Positions 12,545 to 28,332 of a stretch of DNA of 64,000 nt are shown here, piece after piece (positions within the stretch are counted from its first letter, which is position 1; the number at the start of each line of letters is the position of its first letter). The notes under the pieces are model-generated. The model saw nothing but the letters and a program-made list of their open reading frames with translations, had not been told where the DNA came from and did no database searches. Made by a program: the position numbers and the translations under genes. The stretch lies in contig JACAAK010000017.1 in assembly GCA_025093985.1 (NCBI GenBank), positions 186,001 through 250,000 of the forward strand, given 5' to 3'. The stretch is from Calvatia gigantea. Lineage: Eukaryota > Basidiomycota > Agaricomycetes > Agaricales > Lycoperdaceae.

Positions 12545-15500
12545 CGACCGATTAGAGCTCGCGCTCATATCCTCCTAGAACACGGCGGTTTATGAGCTAG
12601 ATACATACATTTCATACAACCTCGATTCAGAGAGAAAATCCGCCGGGATGGGTTCCGATCAGGTCGATTTGGAGCGAGGGATTGCGGTCACCAAAGTTGT
12701 CGAACGAATGGTTGACGATCCCTCACCTGAACCAAACACGGGGAATCGTGAACGAAAGTCTTGCCCAGTGCCGATTGAGTCAGCCCAAACCGCGCAATGA
12801 AGTACCCTTGTGGTAAGGGAGGGCCGAGGCTCTGTGTAAACGTAAAATACCAACTTGGTCTTTTGTCCCCCATAATTTTATGTTCAGTAACATTACAACG
12901 TGGAGACAAGGGAAACAGCGATTCCTTTTCTGAGTACGTATGGATTGTAATGCGTAGGGTATGCATCGAATGGTGGACTTATAGTTACGTGCATTTCACC
13001 GGGGGCCCGCAAGTTTGAATGTTTGAGGACGGGGCATTTCCGGGGTAATTCAAGGCGCTGATGACGCAAAGGGTTGAGTGTCTGGGAGACCTGGCATTAT
13101 ACTCCTGTTAATAACCAACATACTTTTGCGCTCCATCTACGAGAAACATTCGCTGGTGTCGCACGGCCACTCGAGCCGGCGATAGTTCGGTGTTCTCACC
13201 ACCGAGAGACGTCACCGAAGACAAGGATGGTCTAGCTTCTCGGATCAATGAACACATGGACCGTGTGGATGCTAGGTGAAAATTGACGGTGCAAAACCGC
13301 AGTGAAGTCGAAGTTGCAAAGTAGTCCAAGAGATTCAGGTGGTCCCGAAAAGAACAGATCCAGTGGTGTGATAATAACGAATTCCACGGTAAGTCGCAAA
13401 GAAGACGATCCGATCGTCACCCGCTTACCCGAGTAGCTGGCGACAGAAGCTGGAGTGGGAAAAGATACCCATGAATCAGTACGTACGATCCCCTCAGTGG
13501 CTTGGCCTTGTACACACAGGTTCCATCCGTCAGATGAAGAGGGCACAATCGTACTCTTCAGGTTGTCCATCATCGGATACCTAGCAGACCAAATGGCCGA
13601 GTCCAGCCTTTGAACGTAATGGAGGACACCAGTTCCTTGGCCTATCAATGGAGTAGAAGCCACACAAGCGTTCTAAGCAAGCAGTCGCTTCAATCAATAA
13701 CGAGGTGAAATGAGCAAGAACAATGCAAGCTGTCTGTCTCTGCTGTGCCAAACCAGGGTTCTGGTTCCAAGAAGCCGACAAAGTCACGGGCAACTGTGAA
13801 TTCTTAGGCCGACCAAGCACCACATGTCAATTACAGAATATAGAGATCTTCGGCACTCTAATGTTCGTGTTGGGACATTGAAGTTCATTTTACACCCAGC
13901 CCTCTGCCATAATAGCCACCCTCAAACCAGAGCACACAACCGCAATCAAGTGAATGTAGTCTTCGACATTCTTGAAGAAGTTTGTAATGGTCACTTGATG
14001 TATGACTGATGGATTAATAGGTGTTTAATAACATTAAATGAAGGACCAAAGTTTGGTGAAGTCAAACCGGCAAGAGACGAAACTCGCCGTCGCAATCAAA
14101 AATGTAGGTGGTTGCGAAAACGCTGCTGAGGACCGCGAGGGGCACGCTAAATTTCTTATCATTGAAGAAGCCGTCTTCCTTGCCATAAAGTTCGGCTTTT
14201 TACAACTTTGAACACGATTCAACGAGATGACCAGGACCAGTAGCGCGTGAGCCTCCGGATGACTAAAAATATCATTGAGCTAAATTCCTTGCGTTGTGGG
14301 TTGAGGAGAAACTAGTCAGGGCTAAATAATGAGCTTAAATCGAATGAGGTCCCCAAGCTGGTAGTGTGTCAATGGGTATGGGACAAAAGATGTCTCCCCA
14401 TTTGGTTGCAGAGAATATTGTTCGGTCATGTGACTGCACCACTGCTAGAGGTCCTCTTCCCCCACTCTGGAAGTTTATCTGAATTTAAAAAGGGGATCAG
14501 AACAGCACATGTCGGAAGTCGGATTCTTTGGGACCAGAAAGGGTGTTCCCCAAATACTCATATATTAGGGCTCCCCGAAGGAAGTGAGCCGGCTTTCATG
14601 TTCAGCAGGCCAAAACTAAGTTGGTGAATCAAACCCGCGCACTCAACGGGTATCATGTTTAGCCTTTCGCAGCGAACGTTCTGTTTGCGAGCTTGGAGGG
14701 CCTCGGTTGATGAAGCCCCCGAACGAGGTGTAAAATTGGTACCCCACTCTCACGGACCATATGATCACCTGAGCAACTTTGCACTTTGCCACTCTTCCAA
14801 ACCGGCTTCCCTGGGGTATATGGCAATTATCATTGCCTAACTGTGGCGGAAATAAGCTGAGACTCGACTTGTGGTGTGTACCGGACTTCTGTCGAGTCTA
14901 TTTATTCCCCACTTGAATGATGGGTGACGGCACCCGTCCCCTCAATGTGAAGCTCGTTCCTGATGATGATTCCTTTCGTATTACAATGGCACCTGGGAAT
15001 CGGAAGAACCAGTCCTTCAACACCGCGAGACAAGGGCACTCTCAGAGGAAGGTGATAAAGCTCACAGCTCCTGTCACATCCGATCCTGGGAAGTTCTTCC
15101 ATCCTTGCAGGATCGCGAGGGACTCGACTTGGAGCATGATGGACGAGGTTCATGGTCATGTGCCTGGCCCAGGAATCTATCAGGTACAAGGAGAATAGAA
15201 AATACCCAAATAGGAGGTGCCATCATCGATTTGTTAAATAAACTCTACGTCATGATAACGACCCAGTCATCCACATTTGAAAAGTCAACTGAGGTGAGTT
15301 GGTCACCAATCTGCGTGACCACCGGGTGTGGAAATAGGTGGGAAAATGAGGCATTTGGGTCGCTTGTCGGTCGCTTGTGATCTGACGACTGATACCTTAC
15401 ACAGCGAAATCACCAGATCGCTGCTCACCGGTTCGTGGTTCCCGGGGACAAGCCACTCACGCGTCATGGAAATCAAATAAGGTACGAGATTGACAGTATA

Positions 15501-17438
15501 CAGAATTATGATACATGGGTATCCAAGATTACTGTGAGAGGCTAAAGTGCAGGGATCGGAAGCCAAGACTTTGTGGTTATGTCCTATTTTTTGCCTGGGC
15601 TGCCTTGGTATCTTGCCACTGGCATTGTAGACACTTGTCGTTCACCCTGTCTATGATTTCCTGGACATCTGGTCCATAAACCTGTACTCTTTGGTCAGCA
15701 ATGGTCTCCCTAAGTGTACATAATCAGCGAAACATACATTGATACATGACTTGCTGCGGCACTCTTTAGGGTGAACGTAGCTATTTTCACAGCTAACGGA
15801 CATGCAATCAAAGATAGCCGTGATCATATGCCGTTGAAAGTGCTAGAGAGCAGGATTTAACAAGGGAGGAGGAGGATCGGTGGTAAGTACCAACCCCGCA
15901 AGTTAGCCATAACGTTCCTTCGCTATTGGGTACGTTTAGAATCGGCCTCGGGCGACGAGATAGTGACAGGGTGAACACACGCTTTTCGTTGGCACATCCC
16001 AGGAAACGTTAATGAAGGTATTGTTGAGGGTCAGGTTGCTTTGCCAAATTGATGGGAAGCGGGGTGGGGTAAAGAGGCGAGAACCGGAAATTCGACAGTC
16101 GTTAAATACCAGTGGCAAGGGTGGTAATTTCCACAGCCTTCAAACTGCTGTTTATTGCAGATTCAGAAGCAGTCAATCCACAAGATGGGGCATGAGGCGA
16201 TTTAGTAAGGTGAAGAGCCAGCCCGGGTCATCAATGGCCGCTTCTGTTCTGTGTAGTAAGAGTCGCAGTCCTGTGGTCCGCTGGAGCCTGGCGTGAGATT
16301 CAAAACCATATGCGTAAAAACGATGTTGTTGAACGTCGAGACAATGACATCGTTGCCTTTGCACTCCGATGTTTATGCTTGTTGTTTGAGCATTCACATG
16401 TGACCCCGGAATCCCCTTTTTGGTGTTGCCCGTAACATTACTCATACCGAACGATTGCAGTCTTGACCTCTTTTCAATCTCTTACCCCGCTTACGACTTC
16501 AGGGCTTGAAAAGCGCCTGCTATGCCTTGTAGGGTATTAACCTATGCTTTGTTGAATATCGGATCCTACCCAGCTTCTTAATTGTTGTAAACAGCGATTG
16601 ATACCATATCATTACATATCATTGTAAACTCCGCGTCAACAGATCACCAGGGCTGCAAAAGACGGCATGCGGCATGGTTGATAAGTACAGAACAACTCCC
16701 ATCAGAATTCCCAAATCCTGGACTTGCTTGCATCATTACCACTTGTGGGCACTCCGTGACCACAACTTGCTCGCTTGGTTCAGGGACCATCCCAGTTGTA
16801 TCGTGCGAATACTTCTCATGAAGAAGTTCCGCGAAAGCGGGATCTTTGGAGATCACATACATGATGCTCCTTGGGGTCTTTCGTGACAGGCTGGGACGGT
16901 GGAACCACGGAGGGTCCCCCGGTCCCCGATTCACGCGCAAGATGACTTATCTTGGATCTGCACCTCTCGCCGCACATCCTCATATAAGTTTACTTCTTTC
17001 ACCGGGAGGTCATTGAGATTGTGTTCCGACTTCTATCGATAAAAGTGGGGTGGTGATGACAGATTATTGTCACACCGACATTGTTGGTGTCTCGCATGCG
17101 TAGTTTTGACAAAGTTTAGGTTTGTATCCCCCTCCGGGGGCCCATGATAAGGCCCGCAAGAACCTCAGTGAAAAGTAAGCCAGGAACATCAAGACAAAAC
17201 CCTTTTGTCCTCGGTCCGGATTGAGGCGAAGACATGATAGCGAACGTTGTCGTCATCAACGAGGGGGTACACATGTCGATTACGTCCCGCTAACATTGTA
17301 CCCCCTCGCCGATACTTCGATACGGTATCTGCGCCACAGATAACCAAGAAGCTTGACACTCGAACAGTGCAGGGTCCATCCCGAGATTGAGGTTAACAAT
17401 AGCGGGAGGTCTTATCGTGGAAGGAAGTGGTAAATGGT
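12545..17438. other. Gene-poor region of about 4.9 kb
   Basis: No recognised family. The longest open stretches (143 codons on the minus strand at 13232-13663; 95-98 codons at 14902-15189 and 16644-16940) have no motif I can name and no clear splice partners. Base composition looks like the surroundings. It may hold old, decayed coding sequence. Confidence 0.45.
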
Positions 17439-19371
17439 TTATTTCTGTTGGTTCGGATCTAAGTGTAAAACAACAAACTTCCTCGTTAACAAATTGAAGA
17501 TGCTGCCAAAAATGAATGCCACCAAGGAGCAAGTGAAAATAATGACGTTATATGGCATACTGAAATCAGGGGTGGCGACATCGACGAGTAAAGTGGAGGT
17601 GTAGATAGGGTCGCCTAACCGATATCCGTTAGACAAGTGGGTGCCATTATACTCATCGTCAGTGATAAGAGGTGTCAAAACGGCGGGAGGTAAGTCCCAA
17701 CCCCGTTGTGCATCGGGTGGGTGCTCCGTGTAACGCAAAAATGCCTTATCGACATCCATGGTCAGGTGAGTTACACTCTTGGGTGGTAAATGAAGCACGG
17801 CTTGGAATGTAGCAGGATGTGAATGAGGGACTGCCGTGGTGTAGGAGATATCGGAGATAATATCGCCTGGGTTGAAGCTATTGAGTGACGTAGAAGGAAC
17901 AAAGGAATCATAACTCACTGCGAAGGCGACCTTCAACACGGGTCTGCAAGGTATGGAGGAGGAAGTGGACCAGCCAGGGCATCGTTTCAAGATAGATCAA
18001 CGACTGAGGCGTTGGCTGGCGGTTCCTCAGAACTAGGGATAGTTTTCCGTTGGCCTGACTAAAACCGTTTAGAGTTCGGACAACGGATACCGGAACCGAC
18101 GACTCATAATGCGGAGCTTAACCCCACATTAACAAATGATAAGCTGGTGAACTTGGGAGCTTACGATATCGGAATTCCTCGGGCCAGGACATGGCAACGT
18201 TAAGTGGTTTCTGAGCTAGAGTCTTGCGTAAGTCGATCGCAGCAAAGGGGACCCCAGCCATACTCACCCCTGAACACGTCATAGAGAGCTTGCGACCCAG
18301 AAACTGAGAGAGGATCGGGGGTGACACTGTAAGGTTCCGGACTGGGTAAAGTCACCCGAATAGTGCTGGAATTCGCAGCTGGGCAGTTCTTCTCAATGAC
18401 ACGGTCGAATAGGGTCTGAAGGGACCAATCTTGACGACATTAGTGCTTGTGGTTGAGAAAGTGGCCCTAACTTACTTCGGTTATTGGTGCCGGAGGAGCG
18501 GAGAGGATCCGCTACACTCTGGAACGTCAGGCGAACCTTAATTCCGGCTCCACCGAACCACAAAACGTGGACACCCATTCCCATGCCAATCTGCGTCGAA
18601 TAAACGGTGGGGGTTTAAGAGTTCTGCGATACCAGATAACGATTTGCATGGAAGTAATTTGAGAAATGGTGTCAGATTCTCTGTACAAACATTTTCGGAG
18701 GGTAATGTCGCGTGTCGTAGCTCATGTGCCGCAGTGCCATTCCAGTTGGGGAGGAACGCCCTCGGGAAAATATGAACGAGTGGGTGATGTCGTGCGTTGC
18801 CCGTCGAGAGAACCAAGGGAAGCACAAAATAGACCGGCCAGAGCGTTGCGCAAGCCAGTTCCACCGGTCGTCTACACTTTGGAGAGTTATATTTCGGACA
18901 GACACGTACGAGCGGGTTTAAGGACATACCTGGCAGGTCCACCGCTTTCCATCCACGCCCATAGTTCCGCTCCAGGTTCCTACATTCATTTCTTCGGGAT
19001 AACCCCAGCGATCATAGTTCCAGCTTCCAGCGTTAAGGGTTAAGTGCATTTCTGTGACCGCATATTCCTCTAAGTATTTGTCCCAAAGTCAGTGGAAAGA
19101 GGGTATAATGTTGGGCTGTGATAAGAAAATCAGAGGACTTCGCTTCAACTATAAAGCAGCGACAGACATACAAGTGTCTTGAGTAGTCAACTGTGCGGGG
19201 ATCCCTTGGCGATGCCCCTTTCAGCACAGTTTCAAATGAGAAAGTGGTGGAAACGCGGCCATCTTGCAAAGGAGTTATCTTCAGATTTTCATTGAAAATT
19301 TCAGCATTCAGCCCGTATGAGAAATGGCAACTGGCTGAGAAAAATAAAAGCCAGCGCAAGGCCAGCTTCAT
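17439..19371 (-). CDS. GPI16: GPI transamidase subunit PIG-T / Gpi16, several frameshifts
   Basis: Gpi16/PIG-T is a lumen-facing subunit of the ER complex that attaches GPI anchors to proteins. The start at 19371 gives a hydrophobic signal peptide (MKLALRWLLFF). Then follow HYTLFPLTLGQILR, NAGSWNYDRWGYPEE, a stretch ending LGSLDGQRTTSPTRS, LPSENVCTENLTPFLKLLPC, LLNPHRLFDADWHG, MGVHVLWFGGAGIKVRLTF, VIEKNCPAANSSTIRVTLP, YLETMPWLVHF, and AFLRYTEHPPDAQRGWDLPP. A C-terminal membrane helix follows PDFSMPYNV and ends FNLLTRKF, the family's signature end. Frames must change at about 19076, 18974, 18744 and 18580, each explained by one extra base; two of these (18974, 18744) sit inside an expected CpG. 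Exon borders are therefore approximate. The gene is normally essential, so sequence error is as likely as decay. Confidence 0.82.
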
Positions 19372-19785
19372 GGAGGATTATTGAGGTGACAACGTCACCC
19401 AAGGTGCTAAACGTTATGCACGTTACCTTGTCACGGATCACCAGTCATCGATATCGATTCCCCCAGTATCGCGGGTTACGAATCTGAGTTTGGTGGAGTC
19501 TGAATTGATAAGAACAATCGCCAATCCTGCCAAGTCATTCAAACATTTCAGTGCGAGAGGAACCGCTTTATAGGGCTCAGGTGGATTCCAGGAACTTGCC
19601 CGTGCGTGTCCCGAATATTCTTGAATGCGACGCGTGAATTTATCTTTCCGTGTTGTTGCTGCGTGGGTCCCGCGCCAATTGCGCAGATGATATCAGGTTC
19701 GTCTGAACTTCGTTTTTAGTGGCGTGGGTGCTGAGGGTTAAACAAATAGCGACCATTCCACGGGGGTCACCAAATTTATTTTGAA
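19372..19785. promoter_or_regulatory. Shared intergenic region between divergent GPI16 and AFG2
   Basis: About 410 bp separate the two start codons, so both promoters must lie here. No clear TATA box or binding motif is seen. The assignment rests on gene arrangement only. Confidence 0.4.
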
Positions 19786-22851
<3,066 letters not shown>

Positions 22852-23119
22852 TCACATCGATATACAATATTGTCACGGATGCTGGAAGTGCATGCCCCAA
22901 CGTGGTCCAAATGAGGTACAAGTGTGTCATGCCTTTGCTCAAATGCTCGCGGGGACCGCTTTGGACGCTGCGGTTGGTTTGAGCGGCCATGCCGGGATCG
23001 ACGGAGCAGGCGTTTCAAGCCTTTCTGTTCTTTCTATCCTTTCTACCCGGAATACTTCTTTTTCCGTGGACGATACCTATGTTCGATTCCGAAGAACTTC
23101 TCTTGTTTGATCCTCACTC

Positions 23120-23840
23120 ATGGAATCCCCGACGCTTTTGGCCATTGCGGCTTCTTTCCTTGCCCTATTCGTTGTTGCACCTTTCGGTAATACCTATATA
23201 TGTATACCGGGTTATAGCAGATTCAAAGGTCCATGGTGTTTATACTGAGATTCTTGGGGCACCGGAGATGTCTGCTGGGCCCACGATCGGGGGTAAGTGT
23301 GCATTCTTACGGTGACAGAATCACCACCGGTTCAACCTTCCAGGACGCGAGCCTAAAAACCCGCCAGCTGTTATCGCGGTGTGCCAGCTAGTTGTTCGAC
23401 CCGCAAGAGCACCTGGATGATAGCAACCTTTTGGATTACGTTCTCGATCAGTTGATCAGGGTGCCAAAGAAACAGAGAAACCCAATGACTTACTCGTTGT
23501 GCGAGTGTTATCCGTTCCCCATACGGATATCCGAATAGTTGGAAAGAATTGTTCAGCTGAGAGGCTATCCGGCCCCTGTTTGGGCATCAAGAGAGTACGA
23601 TCAATTGACATGGTTTCTCTGTTCGTGAAATTGGATTTTGAATCGGTGTCGCTAAGTGACGAGCGGAGACCCGCTATTGCTGTCTGTTGTCAACGTATTC
23701 TCTCGCGGATGATGTCATTGAGAGGAAACACAATTCTCCGGAAAAGGAACCTCCGCAAAACCAAAGGCCTGTCGCTCAAAGCCCGATTACCTTCAGGTCC
23801 GGCATCACATGTATCACACATCCGGGATAGCAACGCCTAA
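23120..23840 (+). CDS. Unrecognised protein with N-terminal membrane anchor, frameshifted
   Basis: I do not recognise the family. The start at 23120 gives MESPTLLAIAASFLALFVVAPF, a likely signal anchor. It splices (donor about 23187, acceptor near 23219) to a second exon with LGAPEMSAGPTIGG, then to REPKNPPAVIAVCQLVVRPARAP. An extra T at 23414 (cacCTGgatg) breaks the frame; without it the reading continues DDSNLLDYVLDQLIR. After another shift near 23460 a long open frame carries NDLLVVRVLSVPHTDIRIVGK and SIDMVSLFVKLDFESVSL. Codon use and splice pattern look real, but no domain can be named. The 3' end is unclear and may extend to 25.1 kb. Confidence 0.4.
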
Positions 23841-25802
23841 CACCAAGCATTACAAACGACATGTCTGCCGAGATGAGACCTTTAATAACCTGCAGACAAT
23901 AAATAATACTCCTTGCGTGCAGCTGTAGTTGTCAGGTATGTGAATGTGGCTTACCGTTTGCGTAGTACTCTTCAACATCGTCATGAATGTCCTCGGATTA
24001 GAGGTCGTCCGCCTCACATCCTTCCGGGGACCCATAAAACCGTTGAAGGGATCAGTACGATATCTCCCAAAACTATCATTATATAACACCAGCGGTGTTT
24101 TGTTACTATCCAAAGAATTAGGCATTACCGACTTCGTAGGTCGCTCCTCTTCTCCCTCCTCTTTCGTCTTCTGTCCGGCCCCAGTTTTTTCCTCCCTTAC
24201 TCCGGCATTTTTCTCCTTCCTTGCCTCTCCCTTCTCTGCCTTTATCTCCCAACTTATTCCCCTTCCCTTCCCCCTTTGCAGTGTCGTTGCGGATAGTGCC
24301 CGCCAAAAGACCTTCGAACTGCCCCAAAAACCACGTCTTCGGGTGAAGCGGAAGATTCTAGTCGTCTTGAAGATTTCTTCATCACACACGGTTCTGCGCT
24401 GAAGGTGGATGTCACACAACAAGCTGGCTCAGTGGTCCTGTGGTCCTACAGATTTTCTGCTTTTTGATTTCTGCAGCGTCCCTCCTCTCGACCTTGTCCT
24501 TCTTCTACCCCCTTTCAGAAGACCAGGATCATTCAAACCTTGTTCGGTGTGTGCCATGTGGGCTCGGTCTCCTTCCTGTCTCTCCGAGGTTTGTGATTCC
24601 TCCTGTCCCTCTGACATAGGTGTTAAGTTCGCGTTGTGAATTTGTGTTGCCCCCAGCCTCGAGTTTGGTGAACCGGAGACATTCGACTGGGCCTGTCGAG
24701 TCCAGGAGGGGAAAGGTAGACGATACATTGTCATGTTCGCACTTCCAGGTAACTCTTGCTGGTGAGAGTGACTTTGGTTAAGCTGTTTAGCGCCCAGATT
24801 CAGGGAGGGTCAAGGGGTGAACGGGTGTCATATGAGGAGGCGATTGGGGGTGGAATAGAGCGTAGCCTGACAGAAGGTTTTTTCGCTCCGGAGGCTTGGA
24901 AAGTGGACATAGTGCCAGTCACTGAGTCCGTGGACGCCTTTGGCTGTTCGCAACTTCTGTCACCTCCTTTCGCACACAGAATAAGATTTGGTGGGTCTGA
25001 TGGATTGGGGATGAAGGGCGAATCAGGTGTTAGAGGTTTGTTAGAATTCATGTTCACCCGGGGAACAAATTGGGATAGATCAATGGATGAAGGGTTCTGA
25101 AGGACGGCGACTTAAGTCAAACCTTATCTCAACTCGCTACCGATGAAACAATGACCTAAAGGGAGCAAATCCAATACCCGAGCCGCATGTTGAGTCAAGA
25201 CAGGCCTACAAATCAAATAGGGGTATGTGAACGCCCGGAGTAATGCTCGTCGGGTGAGCCTTGTGGTCCCGTTGAAAGGAGGTACAAACATGTGGCAAAT
25301 ATATCCACAAGTATTAAATTCTGTTTTTTTTTACCGACGCTGAGCTGAGTTTGTGGCACTAAGAGAATATTGTGCAGAAACCCTTACCCAAAAGATGGGG
25401 CCGTACCACCTAACAGAACTTTACACTGCGCCGGCGAGTTGATGTGACACTCCTCATATCAATATCATATTAAATCCAAAAAGTGTAGTCTTCAATATGA
25501 CACAATTTAGACTTTTTGAAATCAATGTGATTTCGATACGACCCATGCCACATCGACTCGTTGGCGCAGTGTATAGACTCCATCCGCAGCCCGCTATGCT
25601 AGACGCTGGTGCCGCCCCATCACATCAAGACGGCCAGTCAGCAACCAGTAACCCAATGTATGTATCCCCCTTTCAGATCTTCGTTGTCTTTTTTACGCCT
25701 TCATTCAAACCAGGACTGGGTATGCCGCAATTAAGTTTTCTTATAGTACGGGCTGTTGTACTCCCTGGTATCTTATTGTAGTTTGCAGGGATTACAAGAG
25801 TG
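23841..25802. other. Region with possible further exons, not resolved
   Basis: Plus-strand open pieces at about 24330-24450 (with VDVTQQAGSVVLWSYR), 24655-24750 (LEFGEPETFDWACRVQEG) and 24756-25100 look protein-like and could be later exons of the gene starting at 23120 or a separate gene. I could not join them in a single frame. 25100-25800 shows nothing. Confidence 0.35.
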
Positions 25803-27284
25803 TCACATCTCTAACAGCGAGTACCCTGTATTACTGTGCATGATAATTCGTCCAGACGCTGCATCGCACGCCATTAAACGCAAATATCCAACGTGAGGAA
25901 AAAAATCGTATGTGAGTCTGAGATTCCACTTGACCTTTGCCACCCCATAGGTTATACGTTGCGAAATCCATCGAGTAGTCCTTCCGTAGCACGGCTGTGA
26001 GGGAGAGGCCTAAGCTCCTGGAGCTTTCCCAGACCTCCTCCTGGGGGATCCTTCTCACATTTGGCGGCATCGTAGCTACGTGAGGTATTTGGAGTGCATC
26101 AATACTGCCCTTGCATGCTGTTATGATATATGAGAAGCGGTCATCGGTATAGGTTTGTGAGAGCCACATGGTCCGCGTAGGGTGTAACAGGAGTGAGAAT
26201 GCGGGTTCCATTTGGAGAGAATTTGACTCAGCAGGAACGTGGATGTTGAAAAACTCGGCCTTCGTCTCCGTAATAGCGACAAGTCGATTACCTGGCAGGG
26301 GGATGACCTGCTCCAAAAGGCGGCATTGAAGGGAGCCAAGACTGGGTTAAGCACACTCACTGTGGTTGTTGGTGTTGGATATTCCCATACGCATAGTCGT
26401 GGTTCCGGATCCGAATACCGGAAAACATGAATCTTCCAAGTCTCGACGTCATCACTTCTGTACAAGCAACGCTCGATAACATAATCTTTTTCGATCCTCG
26501 GTCGGCATTTCTCACAGGGACCAGGACACCGCAGAGTGACCATTTTTTTCACAGTCCAACCGGGGTCGGCCACATGGCTCATAAAGTCCAATTGGTAGAT
26601 ACATATCCGACTCGAGTCTGATAGGCATCATATTACGAATCAAACAAGGGCAAAGAAATAGAAATTTAGAACCTCACCAATAAAATGAGCCGTATCATCA
26701 TTATGGAGCGCAATTCGAAGGGAAAGCCAAGGCTTTGACGAGTCAATCCATATCGCGGAACCGCCGAGGGGGTCCACGAGTTGACCAAAGGGAACACAAT
26801 CGCCGCTCTACGAAGAGTGACTGCGGCCTTAATCCAGGTTCGTCCAGGTCAAGCACATAAACGTAACCGTCAATATTGTCAAGTAGCCATCTTCCACCTA
26901 GAAGAAGGTGGAAGCGACTACGAGTGTTGCCTTCAACCTGGAGTTTCTGCGAGAGAAACGTGGATGGGGTCGGATTACGCCATTTTTCCTGAATTTGAAG
27001 CCGCTTTATGACCTTTTGTTCCAGTTCTTCCAAAGAATAGGTTTCGACGGGACATTCAAAGACCGGTAGCACCAGACCTGAGCGACAAGTTCTGAAGCTC
27101 TCGAAGACCACAGGAGACGCGTTTTCATAATCCCGCGAAGGCGTCTACAGGTCTGTTCAAGGAAGTTTGTCGAAATTGCAAAACGAAAAAGGGAAAACCA
27201 GCCTACCACTTTGAGTGCTAGCAAGCTTTTCCAATCTAAACAATGGATTATTTCGAACAGAATCTCACCCGGAAGTGCAAGCAA
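25803..27284 (-). pseudogene. F-box family-1 paralogue, copy A (frameshifted)
   Basis: The start at 27284 reads MLALPGEILFEIIHCLDWKSLLALK, an F-box, then an intron and CRRLRGIMKTRLLWSSRASEL. The C-terminal part has ETYSLEELEQKVIKRLQ, GGRWLLDNIDGYVYVLDLDEP, WKIHVFRYSDPEPRL, GNRLVAITETKAEFFN, SYIITACKGSIDALQIPH and DYSMDFATYNLW, and ends (in the corrected frame) YSLLEM at 25803. By family it would be an SCF ubiquitin-ligase substrate adaptor with a beta-rich C-terminal half; the target is unknown. The frame is broken upstream of the F-box, at about 27085, and in a T7 run at 25905. Copy B (29293-30909) is a close paralogue. Confidence 0.65.
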
Positions 27285-27515
27285 CGCTTTGTCGCTCAGT
27301 GAGGTATTTTACCCACGAAGACGATTCTAAAAGGTGTGAGAGAACATGGAAATACAGCTGTAGAAAGCTCGGAGTGGACATCGTGAGCGTAAAAAACAGA
27401 AAACACCCAGTGAAATGTCACGCAAACTGGAATGTAACCGGTTGGCCCTATTGGTATTTGTTTAACTTACCGTAGCTTTATGGACCCCTTTGGGTGATCT
27501 GCGGGCGACAAAGAG

Positions 27516-28332
27516 TCACCTGAAACCAATCAGGATCGTTACCCACCACAGAAGGTACTCAAAATCCTATTCAAAATATAAAATCGTGGGATATCTCGAA
27601 ACGCCCCACAAATTTTATTACAGATATAGAATAGATTAATAAATTATTGTGAACTACCGATCCGGGAACCCGATTGAAAAACAATAAGCAGCCATTATTG
27701 AAAATCTTTTTTTTTGTCTCTGCACCGGACACCGATCCTTGCTCCGTTTTTGAATCCGCTCCGAAATCGGTGCCTTGCATCGGGTCTTCCACCAATTCAA
27801 AGTCGGGATGGGTATAAGGTTGAATGGCCCACGAGTGGGCATGGGAGTGGGACACTCAGGTTGGTGGCAAAATTTTCATAGTAGAAACAAATTTCATGCA
27901 GCAATGATGAGTAATTATGTACCCCGAGCTAAGATGCCAAAAAAAACAAAATACTAGATATGGGTGGGTACGAAGTTTTTGCCACCAACCTGAGTGTCCC
28001 ACTCCCATGCCCACTCGTGGGCCATTCAACCTTATACCCATCCCGACTTTGAATTGGTGGAAGACCCGATGCAAGGCACCGATTTCGGAGCGGATTCAAA
28101 AACGGAGCAAGGATCGGTGTCCGGTGCAGAGACAAAAAAAAGATTTTCAATAATGGCTGCTTATTGTTTTTCAATCGGGTTCCCGGATCGGTAGTTCACA
28201 ATAATTTATTAATCTATTCTATATCTGTAATAAAATTTGTGGGGCGTTTCGAGATATCCCACGATTTTATATTTTGAATAGGATTTCGAGTACCTTCTGT
28301 GGTGGGTAACAATCTTGATTGGTTTCAGGTGA
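27516..28332. repeat. Long inverted repeat (357-bp and 356-bp arms, 104-bp spacer)
   Basis: The left arm 27516-27872 and the right arm 27977-28332 are reverse complements. By eye they differ only by one A in an A9/A8 run and about three C/T-type changes near the outer end (for example tttTGag against tttCGag). The spacer is 27873-27976. Both arms carry the same open stretch (HSHAHSWAIQPYTHPDFEL...), which therefore appears on both strands; I do not call it a gene. A transcript across the region would fold into one long hairpin. It lies between F-box copies A and B. Confidence 0.95.

Noticed and set aside
18672..19043. Plus-strand 125-codon ORF over GPI16
   Set aside because: Antisense shadow; the minus strand carries PIG-T motifs on both sides.
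27571..28194. Pairs of ORFs reading HSHAHSWAIQPYTHPD on both strands
   Set aside because: They are the same sequence in the two arms of the inverted repeat; no splice pattern, start context or family supports a gene.
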